Of a stretch of DNA of 64,000 nt, positions 1-11,599 are shown piece after piece (position 1 is the first letter of the stretch; every line of letters begins with the position of its first letter). Source of the stretch: Sphingobium quisquiliarum P25 (lineage in GTDB: Bacteria > Pseudomonadota > Alphaproteobacteria > Sphingomonadales > Sphingomonadaceae); the NCBI RefSeq assembly GCF_000445065.1, contig NZ_ATHO01000055.1:1-64000 (forward strand). Reading direction: 5' to 3'. The translations under genes were made by a program, and so were the position numbers. A model generated the notes under the pieces. The model made no database searches. It saw nothing but the letters and a program-made list of their open reading frames with translations, and had not been told where the DNA came from.

Positions 1-477
1 ACGCCCGCCGCCGCTTCGGGCACCAATGGCGGGGCCAGCGAAGCGCGCAAGGCGGCCGTGGCGGCGATCGAGCGGCCCTCCACGGGGAATGAGGCGGATG
101 ACGCCTACACCTACGGCTTCCGCCTGTGGGACGCGAAATTCTATCCCGAAGCGCAGGCGCAGTTGAAGGCCACGGTCGAGAAATACGGATCATCCTCCAT
201 CGCGAGCCGGGCGCATAATCTGCTGGGCCGCGCCTATCTGGACGATGGCAAGCCCGCGCTGGCATCGGTCGCCTTTTACGAGAACTACCAGAAGCGCCCC
301 CGTGGCGACCGTGCTGCCGACAGCCTGGCCTGGCTGGGCGAGGCGCTGATCCAGCTCAAGAAGCCCGCCGACGCGTGCAAGGTCTATGCGGAGCTTGAGC
401 AGGTCTATGGCGCGACCTTGCCCGCGAACCTGCGCGGCATGATGGACAAGGGGCGCGCCAAGGCCAAGTGCAGCTAG
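1..477 (+). CDS. cpoB: CpoB/YbgF-like TPR protein, 3' part only
   Basis: The reading frame is open from the first base of the window, so the start lies upstream; 158 codons are present. The visible part holds TPR-like helical repeats (YTYGFRLWDAKFYPEAQ, then ARAHNLLGRAYLDDGKPALA, then a third repeat with DACKVYAELEQVYG) and ends in a short basic, Cys-containing tail. This matches the C-terminal domain of YbgF/CpoB, the periplasmic factor of the Tol-Pal system that links peptidoglycan synthesis to outer-membrane constriction. tilS follows after 6 nt, so the two are probably cotranscribed. tol-pal genes would be expected upstream but are outside the window. The N-terminal signal peptide and coiled coil cannot be checked. 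Confidence 0.8.
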   Translation, partial: TPAAASGTNGGASEARKAAVAAIERPSTGNEADDAYTYGFRLWDAKFYPEAQAQLKATVEKYGSSSIASRAHNLLGRAYLDDGKPALASVAFYENYQKRPRGDRAADSLAWLGEALIQLKKPADACKVYAELEQVYGATLPANLRGMMDKGRAKAKCS

Positions 478-483
478 GGCCAG

Positions 484-1437
484 ATGGCCAGCCCCGAACC
501 GGAGGAGACCGGCCTTAATGCCCTGTTGGAGCGGGCGGCGGGGCGGCTTGCCGGACCGGGTGAGGGCTGGCGTTTCGGGGTGGCGGTATCCGGCGGCCCC
601 GACAGCATGGCCTTGCTGGACCTGAGCGCCCGGCTGTTCCAGGGGCGGGTCGAAGCCGCGACGGTGGATCATGGCTTGCGGCAGGCTTCGGCGGAGGAAG
701 CGGCGATGGTCGCCGCCTGGTGCGGGGACCGCGCCATTCCCCATGCCATCCTGCATCCCGCCGAGCCGGTCACGGGCAATGTCCAGCAATGGGCCCGCGA
801 GCAGCGCTATGCCGCGCTGGAACAGTGGCGCACCGGGCGAGGGATCGACTGGATTTTCACGGCGCATCACGCCGATGACCAGTTGGAAACCATGGTGATG
901 CGGCTCAATCGCGGGGCCGGGGTGGGCGGCCTCGCCGGGATCAGGGCGCGGCAGGGCAGGGTGCTGCGGCCGCTGCTGGGCGCGCGGCGGTCTCACCTGC
1001 TCGCTTATGTGCGGCGGCGGGCGATCCCTTATGTAGAAGACCCATCGAACAGCGATCTTCGCTTTGACCGGGCATCGATTCGGCAGCGGCTGAGCGGCGT
1101 GGACTGGCTCGATCCCGTCACGGCGGCGCGCAGCGCTGGCGCACTGGCGGAAGCGGCCGAGGCGCTGGATTGGATGGCCGACGATCTTGCGGCGCGCCAT
1201 GTGCGGCAGGATGGGAATGCGTGGATCCTTGATGACGCCGGCTTCCCGCGCGAGATCATGCGGCGTCTGCTGCTGCGCATGATCGCCCTGGCCGCGCCGG
1301 ATGCGCAGCCGCCGCGTGGAGAAGCGCTCGACCGGGCAATGGCCGCGCTATCGGCGGGGCAGCAGGTCAGCCTGGGTCCTGTGCTGCTGAAAGGCGGCGA
1401 ACAATGGGGGGTGAGGCTGGCTCCTCCGCGACGGTAA
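484..1437 (+). CDS. tilS: tRNA(Ile)-lysidine synthase TilS
   Basis: ATP-dependent enzyme that attaches lysine to C34 of the CAU-anticodon tRNA-Ile, changing its decoding from AUG to AUA. The N-terminal PP-loop signature SGGPDS sits at residues 36-41, followed by the family motifs TVDHGLR and AHHADDQLET. At 317 residues the protein is of the short type with a reduced C-terminal region, as in many alphaproteobacteria. It starts 6 nt after the cpoB stop codon. The gene is essential in most bacteria, and identification is secure. Confidence 0.95.
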   Translation: MASPEPEETGLNALLERAAGRLAGPGEGWRFGVAVSGGPDSMALLDLSARLFQGRVEAATVDHGLRQASAEEAAMVAAWCGDRAIPHAILHPAEPVTGNVQQWAREQRYAALEQWRTGRGIDWIFTAHHADDQLETMVMRLNRGAGVGGLAGIRARQGRVLRPLLGARRSHLLAYVRRRAIPYVEDPSNSDLRFDRASIRQRLSGVDWLDPVTAARSAGALAEAAEALDWMADDLAARHVRQDGNAWILDDAGFPREIMRRLLLRMIALAAPDAQPPRGEALDRAMAALSAGQQVSLGPVLLKGGEQWGVRLAPPRR

Positions 1438-1571
1438 ATGGATCGTTTCGGAAAGGTTCCACGGGTTATCGCGCATGCCCCACGGTCCGTCGAATTGATG
1501 CAGCGCAATGACCTTTCCTTAATAGCCTGCATGCTTAAGGGAACAGCCCCCTCCAGCTTGGAAAGTGAGTC

Positions 1572-1763
1572 ATGTTCGAATTTGCGGCGCTGACCTATGG
1601 CGTGCTCGCCAGCGTTATCCTTTCGGCAGCGCAACGTAACCGGAAACTGGCGCGCCCGCACCCGCCCCTGCTGCTTTATGCAGGCTATTTGCTGTGCGGC
1701 CTTTCGGCGGGGGTGGCGTTGATCCTGGGCTATATCGGCCTCTCGCAATTTGTGGGCGGCTGA
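1572..1763 (+). CDS. small two-helix membrane protein, function unknown
   Basis: 63 residues. There is an N-terminal hydrophobic stretch (about residues 3-20), a basic loop (QRNRKLARPH), and a second hydrophobic segment (about 31-57). An A/G-rich ribosome-binding site (ggaaagtgag) precedes the ATG. It lies between tilS and ftsH in the same orientation, with 134 bp upstream that could hold its own promoter. No family was recognised. The position before ftsH could suggest a membrane-quality-control link, but that is only inference from neighbourhood. Confidence 0.6.
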   Translation: MFEFAALTYGVLASVILSAAQRNRKLARPHPPLLLYAGYLLCGLSAGVALILGYIGLSQFVGG

Positions 1764-1838
1764 CCGCAGCGCATCCTTCTACGCCAGCTTGCGATTTTGC
1801 CGGAGCATCCTATCTTGCCCGGTGAAAGAGAGTGTTGA

Positions 1839-3788
<1,950 letters not shown>

Positions 3789-3806
3789 GGTTTAGCTGAA
3801 TGGTGC

Positions 3807-3839
3807 AAAGGGGGCGTGGCCGGTGGCTGCGCCCTTTTT
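3807..3839 (+). terminator. rho-independent terminator after ftsH
   Basis: An A-run and G-rich left arm (aaagggggcg) is followed about 13 nt later by the complementary cgcccttttt, ending in five T residues. It lies 19 bp after the ftsH stop codon and is correctly oriented for it. Confidence 0.65.
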
Positions 3840-3842
3840 GAT

Positions 3843-4049
3843 TCACGCGGAGGCGCGGAGACGCGGAGAGATGACGGCGGAGAGGTCGTGCCGTGGCGTT
3901 GGCGGCCGCTGCCGGGTCACAGGTCATCCGTTCGGGGTGAGCTTTTCGAAGCCCTTCCTTTTTTGATCAAAATGATGGCCCGCCGGAGCCAGGATTGAAA
4001 TGTTCAGCCCGGCAGGCTGGATACCCCCATTCTCCGCGCCTCCGCGTGA
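3843..4049. repeat. 19-bp perfect inverted repeat pair (ftsH-guaB gap)
   Basis: The arm at 3843-3861 is the exact reverse complement of the arm at 4031-4049. The arms are rich in cgcgga/ctccgcg units and are separated by 169 nt without a convincing ORF. It sits directly before a second, related inverted pair (4056-4147). The whole gap 3789-4290 (502 bp) contains no credible gene, only these repeats, the ftsH terminator and the guaB upstream region. Confidence 0.75.
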
Positions 4050-4055
4050 TTTTTT

Positions 4056-4147
4056 CGCGCAGAGGCGCAGAGAGCGCAGAGGGTTTGAGGGGCTGCGCCG
4101 CTTTTGAGCGGGGAGGAAGGCTTCTGCGTCCTCTGCGCCTCTGCGCG
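4056..4147. repeat. near-perfect 25-bp inverted repeat pair (ftsH-guaB gap)
   Basis: The arm at 4056-4080 (cgcgcagaggcgcagag core) is mirrored at 4123-4147; the outer 17 bp are perfect and the inner part has one or two mismatches. It resembles the adjacent 3843/4049 pair, with gcagag replacing gcggag units, so both look like members of one dispersed repeat family. Confidence 0.75.
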
Positions 4148-4200
4148 TAAAATTACATCCACAGCGGCTTTTCGCGCTTGCGCAACAAAATGCCCGCTAA

Positions 4201-5748
<1,548 letters not shown>

Positions 5749-5886
5749 CATCTTCATTCCTCTCCCGCACGCGGATGAGGTCAGGGGTGGGCGCGAGCGA
5801 AGCGGGCCTTACTGCTCTCCGCCCAAAGCGCCGCTGGCGTGGCAGACACCCCCGGCCCCTCTCTGCCGTGGGAGGGGGAGTAGTAT

Positions 5887-7062
5887 ATGACCCCATCTGC
5901 CCGCATTCAGGCTGCGATCGAACTGCTCGACGCCATCATCGCGTCGGCGCGGGATGGTGGACCGGCGGCGGACACGCTGATCGCGCGCTATTTCAAGGAG
6001 CGCCGCTATGCGGGATCGCGCGACCGGCGGGCGGTGCGCGATCATGTCTATGATGCGGTGCGCCGCGCGGCGGAACGGCCTTCATCAGGGCGCGCCGCGA
6101 TGGTGGGGCTGGCGCGGGAGCGGGGCGATCTGGCCGCCCTGTTCGACGGGTCCGCTCATGGGCCAGCGCCGATCGACGCGCGGGAGGCGGGGGCAGAGGC
6201 AGGCGATGTGCCGCAATGGTTGCAGCCGCTGCTGGCCGAACCTGCCGAGCAGCAGGCCCTGCTTGGCCGCGCGCCGGTCGACCTGCGCGTCAATCGGTTG
6301 AAGGCCGCGCGGCAGGAGGTCGCGCCCCTGTTGCCCGAAGCCGTGCCGGTCGACGGGCTGGACGACGCGCTTCGCCTGCCTGAGGGCTGGCCCGTCGAGC
6401 AGAGCGACGCCTGGAAACAGGGTCTGGTGGAAGTGCAGGATGCCGGAAGCCAGTTGATTTCCACCGCGTGCGGAGCGGGGCCGGGGATGACGGTCGTCGA
6501 TCTCTGCGCGGGCGCGGGGGGCAAGACGCTGGCGCTGGCGAGCGCGATGGGGAGCCAGGGCACATTGATCGCGGCGGACACCATCCGGTCGCGTCTCGCC
6601 CGGCTGGAGCCGCGGGCCGTGCGGGCCGGGGCGACCTTCATCCAGACATTGCTGCTGGATCAGGGGCATGAGGAAAGGGCGGTGCGCGATCTGCACGGAA
6701 GGGCCGATGCCGTGCTGGTCGATGCGCCCTGTTCGGGCACCGGCACCTGGCGGCGCAATCCTGAGGCGCGCTGGCGGCTTACCCCCGCCAGGCTTGACCG
6801 GCTGGCGCAGGAGCAGGCGCGGATACTCGACTTTGCCGCGCCGCTGGTGGCTCCGGGCGGCGCGCTCGTTTATGCCACTTGTGCGCTGACGGACAGGGAA
6901 GGGCGCGATCAGGTGGACAGTTTCCTGGAACGCCATGATGGCTGGACGCCTGAGCCCGTCATGACGCCGATGGGACGGGCGCATGGGCACGGCATCCTGC
7001 TGACGCCGGGGCATGATGCGACGGACGGCTTTTATTTCGCCCGGCTGCGGCGGACGGGCTGA
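5887..7062 (+). CDS. rsmB: RsmB/Sun-type RNA (cytosine-5-)-methyltransferase
   Basis: Member of the RsmB/NOL1/NOP2 family, which forms m5C in RNA (RsmB modifies C967 of 16S rRNA). The SAM-binding motif I VVDLCAGAGGKT is near 202-213. The two catalytic cysteines are in DAPCSGTGTWRRNPE (C282) and YATCAL (C332). The 391 residues match the family minus a full NusB-like N-terminal domain, whose remnant occupies the first 150 residues or so. The 138-bp gap before it contains only CT/GA-rich repeat-like sequence. The exact target cytosine cannot be set from sequence alone. Confidence 0.85.
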   Translation: MTPSARIQAAIELLDAIIASARDGGPAADTLIARYFKERRYAGSRDRRAVRDHVYDAVRRAAERPSSGRAAMVGLARERGDLAALFDGSAHGPAPIDAREAGAEAGDVPQWLQPLLAEPAEQQALLGRAPVDLRVNRLKAARQEVAPLLPEAVPVDGLDDALRLPEGWPVEQSDAWKQGLVEVQDAGSQLISTACGAGPGMTVVDLCAGAGGKTLALASAMGSQGTLIAADTIRSRLARLEPRAVRAGATFIQTLLLDQGHEERAVRDLHGRADAVLVDAPCSGTGTWRRNPEARWRLTPARLDRLAQEQARILDFAAPLVAPGGALVYATCALTDREGRDQVDSFLERHDGWTPEPVMTPMGRAHGHGILLTPGHDATDGFYFARLRRTG

Positions 7063-7139
7063 AAGAGACCATGGACAAGCCCCGGCAAAATGGCGACACT
7101 TGGGCGGAATCATCGCCTGAAACATGGCTGGAGTTGTGC

Positions 7140-7658
7140 ATGCGTTTTACCCCCGCCTCGATCGCCCTTGCCGCTTTGCTGACCACCGTGTCGAGCGCGG
7201 GCCTTTCCCAGCGCCCCGACGCGCAGATTTCGGCCCTGTCGGTCGAATGGCAGCATGCGGGCACGGCGGCGCGCAAGGCAGGTAATTATCAGGCAGCGAC
7301 CGATGCGCTGGAAACCGCGCTGGCGGTCGATCCGCGCAACCGCAGCGCCTATATAGAACTGGCGCAGGTGGCGCGGGCGCAAGGATTGCAGGGCAAGGCC
7401 ATCCGCCTTTATCGTGAAGCGCTGCTGCTCGATCCGACCGATGTCGGCGCGCTGGTGGGCCAGGGCGAGGCGATGGTCGAAAAGGGCGCGATCGCCAAGG
7501 CCAAGGAAAATCTGGCCCAGGCGCAAAGCGTCTGCAAGACCGACTGCGCGGTGGTCGGAAAGCTGGCCGCCGCGATCGAGAAAGGCCCGCCCGCGACCGT
7601 GCTGAGCGCCAAGGACGGGGTGGCGGTGCCCAAGGCAGTGGCGACAGAAACGCCCTGA
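7140..7658 (+). CDS. exported TPR protein
   Basis: 172 residues from the ATG at 7140, which places a Sec-type signal peptide (MRFTPASIALAALLTTVSSAG) at the N-terminus; an in-frame start 69 nt upstream would bury it. Two to three TPR units follow (AARKAGNYQAATDALETALA, then AYIELAQVARAQGLQGKAIR, then LVGQGEAMVEKGAIAKAKEN), with a cysteine pair (VCKTDC) and a low-complexity tail. It is probably a periplasmic scaffold protein. The specific role is unknown; the position after rsmB is probably only operon packing. Confidence 0.75.
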   Translation: MRFTPASIALAALLTTVSSAGLSQRPDAQISALSVEWQHAGTAARKAGNYQAATDALETALAVDPRNRSAYIELAQVARAQGLQGKAIRLYREALLLDPTDVGALVGQGEAMVEKGAIAKAKENLAQAQSVCKTDCAVVGKLAAAIEKGPPATVLSAKDGVAVPKAVATETP

Positions 7659-7733
7659 GCCAAGCTACCTGCCGCGCCGCCCATGGTGCCAGCCGGTTCG
7701 GCGGAGTTGGCGGCGCATCATGGGCAACACCGC

Positions 7734-8198
7734 ATGTTCGATATTCGGCAGGACGATCTTAGCAGTGACGGGACGCGCGAACTGCTGGCGCTGCATCTTG
7801 CGGATATGCACGCCAGTTCGCCGCCAGGCAGTGTGTTTGCCCTAGACCTGCCGGCTTTGAAAAATCCTGCGGTCACGGTCTGGACGGCTTGGCACGGCGA
7901 TTACATTGCGGCGGTCGGCGCCTTGAAGATTTTGGAAGAGGGCTTGGCCGAGATCAAATCCATGCGCACGCATCCGCATTTTCTGCGAAGAGGCGCTGGA
8001 GCGGCGATCCTGGAGACCATTATCGCTGCCGCAGTTGCGCGTGGCATCCGGCGGCTGAGCCTGGAAACGGGCAGCGGGGCGGCATTCGAACCGGCTCTGG
8101 CGCTATATCGGCGGCGGGGCTTCAGAAATGGGGCCGCTTTCGGCAGCTATGAGAAAAGCGCGTTCAACCAGTTTCTGCATCTTGACCTTGCGGAGTGA
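7734..8198 (+). CDS. GNAT family N-acetyltransferase
   Basis: 154 residues with the GNAT fold: EIKSMRTHPHFLRRGAG carries the acetyl-CoA pyrophosphate-binding R/Q-x-x-G-x-G/A segment, and LALYRRRGF is motif B. The start at 7734 gives MFDIRQDDLSSDG, whereas the longer frame from 7683 has an atypical N-terminus. It resembles the YsnE/PhnO branch that acetylates small amines or antibiotics, but the substrate cannot be deduced. It converges with rsmA across an 81-bp gap. Confidence 0.85.
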   Translation: MFDIRQDDLSSDGTRELLALHLADMHASSPPGSVFALDLPALKNPAVTVWTAWHGDYIAAVGALKILEEGLAEIKSMRTHPHFLRRGAGAAILETIIAAAVARGIRRLSLETGSGAAFEPALALYRRRGFRNGAAFGSYEKSAFNQFLHLDLAE

Positions 8199-8279
8199 GG
8201 GGACTGGTTGAGTCAGATGCTGAAGGGCAAGGTTTGAAGGGTTATAGACCGAACGGTGCAGGGCGAGCCCGGTCTGTAG

Positions 8280-9122
8280 CTAAACCCGGTCCATAAGGCG
8301 CGCCACTTCGACATATTCGTCGACGCTGACGGTTTCGGCGCGGCGTTGCGGGTCGATGCCTGCTGCTTCCAGCGCTTCCAGAGCGCCGGGCAGGCCCTTG
8401 AGGCTTTGGCGCAGCATCTTGCGGCGCTGGCCGAAGGCGGCGGCGGTGAGGCGTTCGAGCGTCTTGAGTTGCACCCCTTGCGGCGCTGCCTTGGGCGTGA
8501 TGTGGACAACCGCCGACATGACCTTGGGCGGCGGGGTGAAGGCGCTGCGGTGCACCTTCATGGCGATGCGCGCGTCGCTGCGCCATTGGCCAAGCACGGC
8601 GAGGCGGCCATAATGATCGCTGTCTGGTCTGGCGACGATCCTTTCGGCCACTTCCATCTGGAACATCAGCGTGAGCGACGACCACCAGGGAAGCGGCTCC
8701 CATGCCGCCGACAGCCAGCCGACAAGCAGCGCCGTACCGACATTATAGGGAAGGTTGGCGATGATGTGCGCGCCGTCGCCAGCTTCGGCGCGGGCATCGA
8801 CCTGCATGGCGTCGCCGGAAATGACGCGCAATTGGGCGGGAAAGGCTTCGGCAAGTTCGGCCAGCGCGGGCAGGCAGCGGGCATCGCGCTCGACCGCGAC
8901 GAGCCGGGCTCCGGCGCGCAAGATCGCGCGGGTAAGGCCGCCCGGCCCAGGTCCGACTTCGAACGCGGGGGCATCCTTGAGCGGTCCCGGAATGGCGGCG
9001 ATGCGGTCGAGCAACTGTTCATCGAGCAGGAAATTCTGGCCCAGCGCCTTGCTCGCCTGAAGCCTGTGCGCGGCGATCACATCGCGCAGCGGCGGCAATG
9101 CCGGCCGCGTGTCAGCAGCCAT
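8280..9122 (-). CDS. rsmA: 16S rRNA (A1518/A1519-N6) dimethyltransferase RsmA (KsgA)
   Basis: Dimethylates two adjacent adenines in helix 45 of 16S rRNA, a late small-subunit maturation checkpoint. Motifs in order are [10 protein letters not shown] (about 24-33), the SAM motif [11 protein letters not shown] (about 54-64) and [11 protein letters not shown] with the catalytic NLPY. The length of 280 is typical. Its start overlaps the 3' end of pdxA by 11 bp, so the pair is translationally coupled; pdxA-rsmA is a widespread arrangement. Confidence 0.96.
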   Translation of the reverse strand: MAADTRPALPPLRDVIAAHRLQASKALGQNFLLDEQLLDRIAAIPGPLKDAPAFEVGPGPGGLTRAILRAGARLVAVERDARCLPALAELAEAFPAQLRVISGDAMQVDARAEAGDGAHIIANLPYNVGTALLVGWLSAAWEPLPWWSSLTLMFQMEVAERIVARPDSDHYGRLAVLGQWRSDARIAMKVHRSAFTPPPKVMSAVVHITPKAAPQGVQLKTLERLTAAAFGQRRKMLRQSLKGLPGALEALEAAGIDPQRRAETVSVDEYVEVARLMDRV

Positions 9123-10149
9123 GGGTCAGGCGTGCGCGCGCGGCTTCGGCGGCCATCTTGAGCGCCGCCATCATCGCGCCGGGATTGGCGCTGTCGGTTC
9201 CGGCGATGCCGAACGCCGTGCCATGATCGGGCGAGGTGCGCACGATCGGCAGGCCGAGGGTGATGTTGACGCCTTCATCGAAATGCAGCGTCTTGAGCGG
9301 GATCAGCGCCTGGTCATGATACATGCACAGCACCGCATCATAGGTTTCGCGGGCGCGGCTGTGGAATAGGCCGTCAGCCGCCAGCGGGCCGCGAATATTC
9401 ATGCCCTCCGCCTGCAACGCCTCGATCGCGGGGCCGATAATTTCGATTTCCTCGCGGCCGAGCGCGCCGCCTTCGCCCGCATGGGGGTTGAGCCCGGCCA
9501 CCGCGATCCGGGGGCGGGGAATGCCGAAATTGCGTTGCAGGCCTTTTACGGTCGTGACCGCGCGCGCGCGGATCAGGTCGGCGGTCAGGACGGACGGCAC
9601 ATCGGCAAGGGGGATGTGGATCGTCACCGGCACCACCTTGAGCGACGGTCCCGCCAGCATCATCACGGCGTTATGGGGCGCGACGCCGCAGCGTTCGGCG
9701 ACGAATTCCGTCTGGCCGGGATGGGTGAAGCCGACGCCGTACAGCTGCTCCTTGCCGACCGGCGCAGTGACGATGCCCGCGGCCGATCCGGTCCTGGCAA
9801 GGCCGACCGCTACTTCCAGCGCCTGAAAGGCCGTGCGGGCCCCGTCGATGCTGGGGGTTCCCGGCACGACCGGACCTGCGTCGGCGACCTGAAGGCATGG
9901 CAGCGCGCGGTTGAAGACCGATGCGGCTTCCTCTGGCGCGGCGATCTGCTCTACCGGCCCCAGCCATACCGCGCGCAGAGACGCCATGTCCCCCACCGCG
10001 AAGAAGGCGGGAAGACCGCGTGCTTCGCGCATGACCCAGCTTTTCGCGACGATTTCCGGCCCGATGCCCGCCGGGTCGCCCAGCGGAACGGCGAAGGGCG
10101 CAAGCTGCGGCCGGTCCGCCGCAGGATCAGTTATAGTCGATGACGGCAT
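9112..10149 (-). CDS. pdxA: 4-hydroxythreonine-4-phosphate dehydrogenase PdxA
   Basis: NAD-dependent step of the DXP-dependent pyridoxal phosphate pathway. The N-terminal substrate-binding [12 protein letters not shown] motif and the metal/substrate segments [21 protein letters not shown] and [11 protein letters not shown] are all present. The ATG at 10149 gives 345 residues and overlaps the surA 3' end by 23 bp; a longer in-frame extension upstream is Trp/Arg-rich and lies inside surA. It is part of the lptD-surA-pdxA-rsmA run, an order conserved across proteobacteria. Confidence 0.95.
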   Translation of the reverse strand: MPSSTITDPAADRPQLAPFAVPLGDPAGIGPEIVAKSWVMREARGLPAFFAVGDMASLRAVWLGPVEQIAAPEEAASVFNRALPCLQVADAGPVVPGTPSIDGARTAFQALEVAVGLARTGSAAGIVTAPVGKEQLYGVGFTHPGQTEFVAERCGVAPHNAVMMLAGPSLKVVPVTIHIPLADVPSVLTADLIRARAVTTVKGLQRNFGIPRPRIAVAGLNPHAGEGGALGREEIEIIGPAIEALQAEGMNIRGPLAADGLFHSRARETYDAVLCMYHDQALIPLKTLHFDEGVNITLGLPIVRTSPDHGTAFGIAGTDSANPGAMMAALKMAAEAARARLTHGC

Positions 10150-11512
10150 CGCGGCGGAGATCTCGCAGGTAGATGCGCGCGCGCTTGTTGACCCGTTCTT
10201 CCTCAAGCTGCGCCATGATCTGCGCGGGATTGGGCGCGGCCGCCGAAGCCGCATCGTCGCGGCCGCAGACCACCAGCACGCGCACGCCATCGCTGATCGA
10301 ACCGAAAGGCGGCGTCGCTTCGCCCACTTGCAGGCCGAGCAGGATGTCCTGCAACTGCGGCGGCAGGTCGCGCACCTTCACATTGTCATTGTCGACGACA
10401 TCAGCGCCGATCTTCGCGCCAAGGTCATTGGCCTGGCCACAGCCCTTGATCGCCTTCACCTGCGCGGCGAAGCTGGCGGCCCTGGCGCTGGCCTGTTCCT
10501 TGGTCGTGCCCGCTGGAAAGTTGACCGACAATTGCTTGAGGCTGAGCAGGGCATCGCGCGGATCGGCGGTCAGCACCTTGCGCTTGTCCATGACGTAGAT
10601 GACCGACACGCCGCCCGGAACGCTGATGGGACCGGCGATCTGGCCGACCTGCATTTCGCCCGCCGCCTTCGCCAGTTCGTCGGGAAGCTGGGCAGGGCGC
10701 ACCCAGCCAAGGTCGCCGCCGACCGCCGCCGTGGACGCTTCGGAAAATTGCCGGGCATAGGCCGCGAAGCTGCCGCCCTGCTTGATCTGTTCGATGATGT
10801 TGCGCGCGTTGGCGACGATCTGCTGCTGATTTTCAGGGGTCGCGGACAGATAGATTTCGCCGATGCGATATTCGTCGCTGCCCTTGGCCGCGTTCATCCG
10901 GTCGATGACGGACTTTACCTCATCCTCCGACACGTTGACGAAGGGCTGGATGTTGCGGCGGAGCAGGCGGCTCCAGGCGAGTTCGCCTTCAATCTGGCGC
11001 CTGATGCTGGCGGGAGAGCTGCCCTGCTTACGCAGATACTCGTCAAACTGTGCGGGCGACTGGCGGAAATTGGCGGCCACGCGCTCATAGCTCTGGTCGA
11101 TTTCCGCCTTGTCGATGCGGATGTCGTTGGCGGCAGCTTCCTGAATCTGGAGCGTTTCGTCGATCAGGTTGCGCAGCACCTGGACGCGCAGCCGCTCCTT
11201 TTCCTCCGGCGCGACCTTGCCGCCATTGGCGGCGACGATCAGGGCAAGCCGCTGATCGACGTCGGTGCCGGTGATGATGCGGCCGTTGACGATCGCCGTG
11301 GCCTTGCGGACATTGGGGTCGCTCTTGCCGAAGACGGTGACATCCTTGGGCAGGTTCAACTGCTGCGAGGCGACGCCGTCATCGTCGTCCACGGTCTGCG
11401 CGGACAGGGGCGATACGGTTGCGCCTGCCAGCAGGGAGGACAGTATAAGGGCATGCATGCCCGCGCGCAGGGAATGGCGAAGGCGGGCAGACGGGGAAAC
11501 GACTGGGTGCAT
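10127..11512 (-). CDS. surA: periplasmic chaperone/peptidyl-prolyl isomerase SurA
   Basis: Chaperone for outer-membrane beta-barrel precursors. A signal peptide ends near SPLSAQ. The SurA N-domain (AIVNGRIITGTDVDQR) is followed by a parvulin-type rotamase domain (YRIGEIYLSATPENQQQ, then GGDLGWV) and a degenerate C-terminal parvulin region (VRDLPPQLQDILLGLQ). I chose the ATG at 11512 because a GGAGAG ribosome-binding site lies upstream; a TTG at 11521 is too close to it. The neighbour lptD encodes a classic SurA-dependent client. Confidence 0.93.
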   Translation of the reverse strand: MHPVVSPSARLRHSLRAGMHALILSSLLAGATVSPLSAQTVDDDDGVASQQLNLPKDVTVFGKSDPNVRKATAIVNGRIITGTDVDQRLALIVAANGGKVAPEEKERLRVQVLRNLIDETLQIQEAAANDIRIDKAEIDQSYERVAANFRQSPAQFDEYLRKQGSSPASIRRQIEGELAWSRLLRRNIQPFVNVSEDEVKSVIDRMNAAKGSDEYRIGEIYLSATPENQQQIVANARNIIEQIKQGGSFAAYARQFSEASTAAVGGDLGWVRPAQLPDELAKAAGEMQVGQIAGPISVPGGVSVIYVMDKRKVLTADPRDALLSLKQLSVNFPAGTTKEQASARAASFAAQVKAIKGCGQANDLGAKIGADVVDNDNVKVRDLPPQLQDILLGLQVGEATPPFGSISDGVRVLVVCGRDDAASAAAPNPAQIMAQLEEERVNKRARIYLRDLRRDAVIDYN

Positions 11513-11537
11513 CGTCGACAAAACTCTCCAATACGGT

Positions 11538-11556
11538 CCGGCGCGTGATGCGCCGG
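11538..11556. other. small perfect hairpin between lptD and surA
   Basis: A 7-bp GC stem (ccggcgc / gcgccgg) with a 5-nt loop and no T-run, in the 87-bp gap between lptD and surA. It may stabilise or partly attenuate the operon transcript; nothing more can be said. Confidence 0.5.
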
Positions 11557-11599
11557 TCCGCCTTAACCGGTCCTGAGCGGAGGGCGGGAAGGATGATCC

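Noticed and set aside
9911-11548. 545-codon frame antisense to surA/pdxA
   Set aside because: Lies opposite two secure genes and has no recognisable domain.
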